Part shown: in pieces, positions 13,924 through 17,288 of the stretch
Layout: every line of letters starts with the position of its first letter
Position numbering within the stretch: the stretch's first letter is position 1
Assembly (NCBI GenBank): GCA_027295645.1
Contig: JAPUKM010000137.1
Span: forward strand, 1-17,288
Length of the DNA stretch: 17,288 bases
Source of the DNA: Chloroflexota bacterium
GTDB taxonomy: Bacteria; Chloroflexota; Dehalococcoidia; Lucifugimonadales; JAPUKM01
Direction of reading: 5' to 3'
Translations under genes and position numbers: made by a program
The notes under the pieces: model-generated
Seen by the model: the letters and a program-made list of their open reading frames with translations, nothing else
Database searches by the model: none
What the model was told of the DNA's origin: nothing

Positions 13924-14029
13924 GGCAGTATGTCTCCTTAAACATATAGGGCCCACCAGTGGTAGCTGGCAGGCCCTATCAGCATGGTCATGCTCTCAAT
14001 CGGGACGCTATGTGCATCGTGTCCCTTCT
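13924..14029 (-). promoter_or_regulatory. Structured 5' leader of the CorC-phosphatase-tilS operon (three hairpins)
   Basis: Read on the minus strand, a leader of about 106 nt from the predicted start near 14029 contains three consecutive hairpins. P1 is GGGAC/GUCCC (14025-14021 with 14006-14002). P2 is AGCAU/AUGCU with tetraloop GACC (13994-13981). P3 is a 14-bp stem (13979-13966 with 13959-13946) with loop CUACCA. P3 contains two tandem G-U pairs; on the plus strand these become C/A mismatches, so the full stem exists only in this operon's transcript. The Shine-Dalgarno AAGGAG (13939-13934) follows P3 by 6 nt. No U-run follows P3, so it is not an intrinsic terminator. I match it to no known riboswitch. 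Confidence 0.5.
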
Positions 14030-14035
14030 ATGGCG

Positions 14036-14064
14036 ACTATATCATTGGCGGGATAGGGTGTCAA
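14036..14064 (-). promoter_or_regulatory. Near-consensus extended -10 promoter of the CorC-phosphatase-tilS operon
   Basis: On the minus strand, a perfect TTGACA (14064-14059) and TATAGT (14041-14036) have exactly 17-bp spacing, with TG at the extended -10 position. It is the best promoter in the window. Its -35 shares the 15-mer TTTGACACCCTATCC with the promoter of the GreA-like gene. It lies in the gap before tsaD and overlaps that gene's upstream region. Confidence 0.75.
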
Positions 14065-14100
14065 AGGAATCGGCGGATGGTGTACCCTTGGGAAGCGCCT

Positions 14101-15189
14101 ATGAACATACTCGGTATCGAGACCTCATGCGACGAGACGGCGGCGTCGGTTGTCCGGGACGGCAGGGTGCTGCTCTCCAACGTCGTCGCCTCTCAGGTGG
14201 AGATGCACGCCCGGTACGGCGGCGTGGTGCCGGAGGTCGCCTCCCGGCAGCACGTCCTGACAATGACTCCGGTGGTGGACCAGGCCCTGGAGGAGGCAGG
14301 CCTTGGTTTGGAGGAGCTGGACGGCATAGCCGTCACCATGGGCCCTGGCCTGGCCGGCGCCCTGCTGGTGGGGGTGAACATGGCCAAGGCTCTGGGCTTC
14401 GCCCGTGGGCTGCCGTTTCTTGGGGTCAACCACCTTGAGGGACACATCTACGCCACCTGGCTCAGCCATGAGAGCCCGGAAGAGAGTCCGGGGCTCCCCC
14501 TGCTCTGCCTGGTGGCGTCCGGCGGCCACACCGATCTCATCCTCATGGAGGAGCATGGGCGGTACCGTCTCCTGGGCAGGACGCGGGACGACGCCGCCGG
14601 AGAGGCGTTCGACAAGGCGGCGCGGGTCCTGGGGCTGGGCTACCCGGGGGGGCCGGCCATTCAGCGGGCCGCCACCGGCGTCAAGCCGAAGGAGCCGCTA
14701 CCCAGGGCCTGGATGCGCGATACGCTTGATTTCAGCTTCAGCGGTGTGAAGACGGCGCTGCTCCGCCGGGCCCAGGACTACGGTATCTACCCGCGTGCCG
14801 GAGAGGGTAGGGGTGCGGGCAAGGGCCTGGAACGGGAAAAGGGTGATGGTGATGGGGAGCCCATAAAACGTGCGGGAGGGAGGGAGAGGTGGGTACGTGA
14901 AACGGCGGCGGCGTTTCAGGAGTCGTTGGTGGAGGTGATGGTGGTCAAAGCGCTGACCGCGGCGGAGCAGACCGGTGCGCGGGGCATCATCCTGGGGGGT
15001 GGTGTTGCGGCGAACAGCCTGCTGCGGGAGAAGATCGTCGCCGACTCCCCGCTCCCCGTGCTGATCCCGCCCACGTCACTGTGCACCGACAACGCGGCGA
15101 TGATCGCCGCCTGCGCCCACTTTCGCTTCCTGAAGGGAGAGCGTCACGGCTGGGATATGGATGTCTACCCCTCACTACAGCTTGGCTGA
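14101..15189 (+). CDS. tsaD: tRNA N6-adenosine threonylcarbamoyltransferase TsaD
   Basis: Transfers the threonylcarbamoyl group to A37 of ANN-decoding tRNAs (t6A) together with TsaB and TsaE, neither of which is in the window. The 362 residues begin with the standard MNILGIETSCDETAASVV. They show the metal-binding HLEGH (111-115), ASGGHTD (139-145), GEAFDKAAR (167-175), FSFSGVKTAL (211-220), GGGVAANSLLR (299-309) and CTDNAAM (328-334), where D330 is a metal ligand. Start 14101 fits the family; ATG 14077 is also possible, with AAGGA (14064-14068) at 8 nt, and would add eight residues. A charged, Gly-rich insert at about 232-262 is unusual. No clear promoter was found for it. Confidence 0.95.
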   Translation: MNILGIETSCDETAASVVRDGRVLLSNVVASQVEMHARYGGVVPEVASRQHVLTMTPVVDQALEEAGLGLEELDGIAVTMGPGLAGALLVGVNMAKALGFARGLPFLGVNHLEGHIYATWLSHESPEESPGLPLLCLVASGGHTDLILMEEHGRYRLLGRTRDDAAGEAFDKAARVLGLGYPGGPAIQRAATGVKPKEPLPRAWMRDTLDFSFSGVKTALLRRAQDYGIYPRAGEGRGAGKGLEREKGDGDGEPIKRAGGRERWVRETAAAFQESLVEVMVVKALTAAEQTGARGIILGGGVAANSLLREKIVADSPLPVLIPPTSLCTDNAAMIAACAHFRFLKGERHGWDMDVYPSLQLG

Positions 15190-15210
15190 CTTCGTAGCCA
15201 GACCTCGACT

Positions 15211-15951
15211 CTAGCCCGGCCCCTCTCCCCGCCCCTCATCAGGCGACGCCTCGGCCTCCACGTTCCAGGACGGCGACCAGATATCGGCGCTCTCACCCTC
15301 CTCTGTCGCCGCGAAGGCCCCCGGCGTGACGCTCTCCGTGGCGCCGGGGGAACGGTCGCCACCGGCGGACTCCGTGGCCGGCTGCTTGACTATGGCCTCC
15401 TGACCCGAACCGGCAGGGTGCTGCCCGGCCTTTAGCTGGAAGAAGTAGCTCGCCAGAGCAAGGGCGTCCTGAACGGCCCGTTCGCTGTGGAGGAGAAGCT
15501 TCACGTCCGAGGCCGCCGTCCGAAATGCCACGGTGGCCGGCTCCTCCGGAAAGAGGTACTTGGAGAGGGTAAGGAGCCCCAGCCCCGCGATGGTTGCGGC
15601 CACCACCAGGGCGATCAGGATGTGTGCTCCAAAGGAGTACACCAGGGCACCGGCCAACAGCCCGGCGACAACCAGCAGGATGCCCATAGCCAGAGCGCTG
15701 GAGTCTCTTGCGTGGGTTGTTATCTCAACGGTCTCCACATCCTCCAGCGAAGCAATGACGTACCGCTCCCTTTCGCCCTCGCTGACCCGGCCCATCATGC
15801 GCCGGTTGGTCAGGAGTAGAAAGTCATCATCCTCGGGCGGCGGCCCCGGCAGCAGGCCGTTCCGGGAGTGCAGCGTCAAGAGCGGCTCCTCACCCTCCAG
15901 GAGGGCGACGCCCCTCACAGTGCGACGTTCCGATTGAAAATACTCACTCAT
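15211..15951 (-). CDS. PH-like-domain membrane protein of unknown function
   Basis: A 246-residue protein. Its N-terminal part (about 15-80) resembles a bacterial PH-type module: a strand with EEPLLTLHSR, then FLLLTNRRMMGR, the LTNRR motif often seen in such domains, then ERYVIASLEDVETVEI. Two membrane helices follow (about 86-106 and 109-130), then a short segment and a low-complexity acidic, Ser/Gly/Pro-rich tail from about 177 to the end, probably disordered. The role is unknown; PH-like bacterial membrane proteins are often linked to envelope or membrane stress, which is only an analogy. ATG 15951 has a poor Shine-Dalgarno but lies just after an extended -10 promoter. It converges on tsaD, with 21 bp between the two stops. 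Confidence 0.72.
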   Translation of the reverse strand: MSEYFQSERRTVRGVALLEGEEPLLTLHSRNGLLPGPPPEDDDFLLLTNRRMMGRVSEGERERYVIASLEDVETVEITTHARDSSALAMGILLVVAGLLAGALVYSFGAHILIALVVAATIAGLGLLTLSKYLFPEEPATVAFRTAASDVKLLLHSERAVQDALALASYFFQLKAGQHPAGSGQEAIVKQPATESAGGDRSPGATESVTPGAFAATEEGESADIWSPSWNVEAEASPDEGRGEGPG

Positions 15952-15973
15952 GCGAAGCCACGACTAGGCGGCT

Positions 15974-15982
15974 ATCATACCA
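15974..15982 (-). promoter_or_regulatory. Extended -10 promoter of the PH-like membrane protein gene
   Basis: TGG-TATGAT on the minus strand (15982-15974) is an extended -10 with 5 of 6 matches in the hexamer. No -35 is recognisable. Predicted start is near 15967, a leader of about 16 nt. Confidence 0.4.
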
Positions 15983-16037
15983 GAACCCGCCCTATGCGCG
16001 TTGGCGGAAGCCGTTAGCGTAGCGCTCCACGACGCTC

Positions 16038-17288
16038 TCAGACCGGTGGGACAGCCAGCTCCCGCTGCAATGGCTCCGAGCCCTCCGGAGAGGCGGAGGC
16101 CCCCTTGAGGAAACGTTGGTACAGGTGCATCAACCCCTGCTGGCGAAGGGCGCCAAGGGGAATAGTGCGGACCGGGAGATCCAGGAGGACCGTCATCTCC
16201 CGGGTAAGCTCGTTCTCTCCGAGACGGGGCGATCTCTCAGCCAGATAGAGACAGCGGGCGGCCAGCGCCTTCTCCCGCTCCATCACCGCCCACGCATGGA
16301 AAAGGGGGAGGACGACGTTGACTACGATCTCTACGGCCCGTCCCCTGCCGATAAGGGTGCCGTCATAGCCGGAAACGGTGAAGGCACGGCGCACCTCCTG
16401 AAACGTCCCCCCTGTGATCAGGGGAAGCAGGGCGGGGAAGAGCCTGGTGTCTATGTAGCGGGCGAGCAGCCCGGCTGCCCCGGCGATGCGACGGCCGGGC
16501 TGGTTGGCCGGTCGTGTCCCGGCAAAGCACCAGGCCAAGGGGGACATCGGTGTCCCGCTGCTCGCGCTCCCTCGCAACCCCGACGCCTCAAGGAGGCGCC
16601 CCTCCATTCTTGATGCCCGTTGGTCCCGAGGTGTGTTGCGGCCGATCTCAAGCAACACGGGCCATGGCAGGCGTTTCGCCAACTCCAGGAACGGCGCTCG
16701 GTTGCGGCTGTAGCCCAGCGCCTCAAGGGTTCTGCTGTACAGCGCCTGCTCACAGCCCTCGGAGCGGAGCAGGGTGCGGAACCGGGCGCTCTTCTCCAGA
16801 AAGCGCTCACAGCCCGCGCGGTCCAGCAGCTCACACAGCCGCCCCGCGGGCAGGGCGCGCCACCGGCGAAGGAGGGGCAGCCCTGTGCTCACCCCCGTCC
16901 CGGCGCTCTCCGCCTCCCAGCCTCGCTGAATCAACTCCACCACCGGGACCTCTCTACCGTCCTGGCGCTGGGGCGGCCTGCCGCCACGGGCCCGTCCAAC
17001 CACGTGGAGCACCACGCCGTTGTACCGTGGGTCCAGGTGGTGGCCGTGCTCCCGCCAGCCGCGCGGCTCCCGGTGAAACTCAACGTCGCCGCGCACTGGG
17101 GCCAGTCCATCCACCTGAAGGATGGCGTCCCTGAAATCGGGACCCGGACCGCCTCCGGGACGGCCCGGGTAGAGGACCCGCAGACGTTGGCCGCCGGCCA
17201 GATGCAGAGAGCGCCGTCGCCAGTCGCGATTGCGCCACAGCCGCGCTAGCAGATACTCAGGGATGTCCTTGGGTCTGTGGCTCCGGTC
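16038..17288 (-). CDS. DUF2851 family protein, N terminus cut by window edge
   Basis: The minus-strand frame is open from the right edge to the TGA at 16040-16038, giving 416 visible codons. A start at GTG 17114 would cut into the conserved domain, so the true start lies beyond 17288. The visible N-terminal part has the DUF2851 pattern: PEYLLARLWRNRDW, then YPGRPGGGPGPDFRDA, then GDVEFHREPRGWREHGHHLD and YNGVVLHVV. Similar His/Glu-rich segments define the family. The rest is helical with many Arg and Leu. The family's function is unknown; some acidic/His residues (E and H of VEFH, HGHH) look like possible metal or catalytic sites, but this is inference. The stop is 87 bp from the next minus-strand start. 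Confidence 0.82.
   Translation of the reverse strand, partial: DRSHRPKDIPEYLLARLWRNRDWRRRSLHLAGGQRLRVLYPGRPGGGPGPDFRDAILQVDGLAPVRGDVEFHREPRGWREHGHHLDPRYNGVVLHVVGRARGGRPPQRQDGREVPVVELIQRGWEAESAGTGVSTGLPLLRRWRALPAGRLCELLDRAGCERFLEKSARFRTLLRSEGCEQALYSRTLEALGYSRNRAPFLELAKRLPWPVLLEIGRNTPRDQRASRMEGRLLEASGLRGSASSGTPMSPLAWCFAGTRPANQPGRRIAGAAGLLARYIDTRLFPALLPLITGGTFQEVRRAFTVSGYDGTLIGRGRAVEIVVNVVLPLFHAWAVMEREKALAARCLYLAERSPRLGENELTREMTVLLDLPVRTIPLGALRQQGLMHLYQRFLKGASASPEGSEPLQRELAVPPV

Noticed and set aside
13954..13956. GTG at 13956 as start of the CorC-type protein
   Set aside because: It lies inside the P3 hairpin without a ribosome binding site, while ATG 13923 follows AAGGAG.
13946..13979. The P3 stem as an intrinsic terminator
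   Set aside because: No run of U follows on the minus strand (AUGUUUAAGG), and the operon lies downstream. On the plus strand the stem is interrupted and also lacks a T-run.

Overview
This is a high-GC bacterial window of densely packed chromosomal genes. It holds seventeen protein genes that I can support, one of them cut by the right edge. I saw no rRNA, tRNA, CRISPR array or transposase. The gene content (GreA-type factor with an extra N-terminal domain, DUF2851 protein, CNNM/CorC protein, solitary BioY, nitronate monooxygenase) and base composition suggest an uncultured Chloroflexota lineage, perhaps Dehalococcoidia or SAR202-like. That placement is inferred from general resemblance and is only moderately secure.

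Left part (1-3000): a non-coding leader with an extended -10 promoter and a perfect 13-bp dyad precedes two oligopeptide/nickel-type ABC permeases (DppB/DppC-like). Their partner binding protein and ATPases are not in the window. The second permease converges on a small antibiotic-biosynthesis-monooxygenase-fold gene, and one CTAG supplies both stop codons. An 85-residue protein of unknown function diverges from that gene.

Middle (3000-9400): ftsH lies on the minus strand behind a good promoter and a 306-bp gap rich in inverted repeats. Next is an AT-richer two-helix membrane protein of unknown function. Divergent from it is a GreA/GreB-like factor whose N-terminal ~100 residues look like the core-binding (SAM-like) domain of tyrosine recombinases. 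A minus-strand metabolic set follows: bioY, a dienelactone-hydrolase-family gene and a nitronate-monooxygenase-family gene.

Stress-regulation module (9400-10560): an ECF sigma factor and a soluble zinc-binding anti-sigma factor are transcribed divergently. About 200 bp between them hold two sigma-70-type promoters, a 7-bp dyad on the anti-sigma -35, and three heptamer repeats phased exactly 15 bp apart. A sequence resembling a widely dispersed bacterial intergenic repeat follows the sigma gene.

Right part (10567-17288): a coupled minus-strand operon runs CNNM/CBS/CorC-type membrane protein, histidine phosphatase, tilS, with 4-bp and 11-bp overlaps. It starts from a near-consensus promoter and a ~106-nt leader predicted to form three hairpins; the last is a 14-bp stem that is complete only in the minus-strand RNA. 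tsaD diverges from this operon, so genes for two essential tRNA modifications (tilS for lysidine, tsaD for t6A) lie on either side of the leader. A PH-like two-helix membrane protein and a truncated DUF2851 gene close the window. The items most worth following up are the GreA/SAM fusion, the structured leader of the CorC-tilS operon and the sigma/anti-sigma control region.
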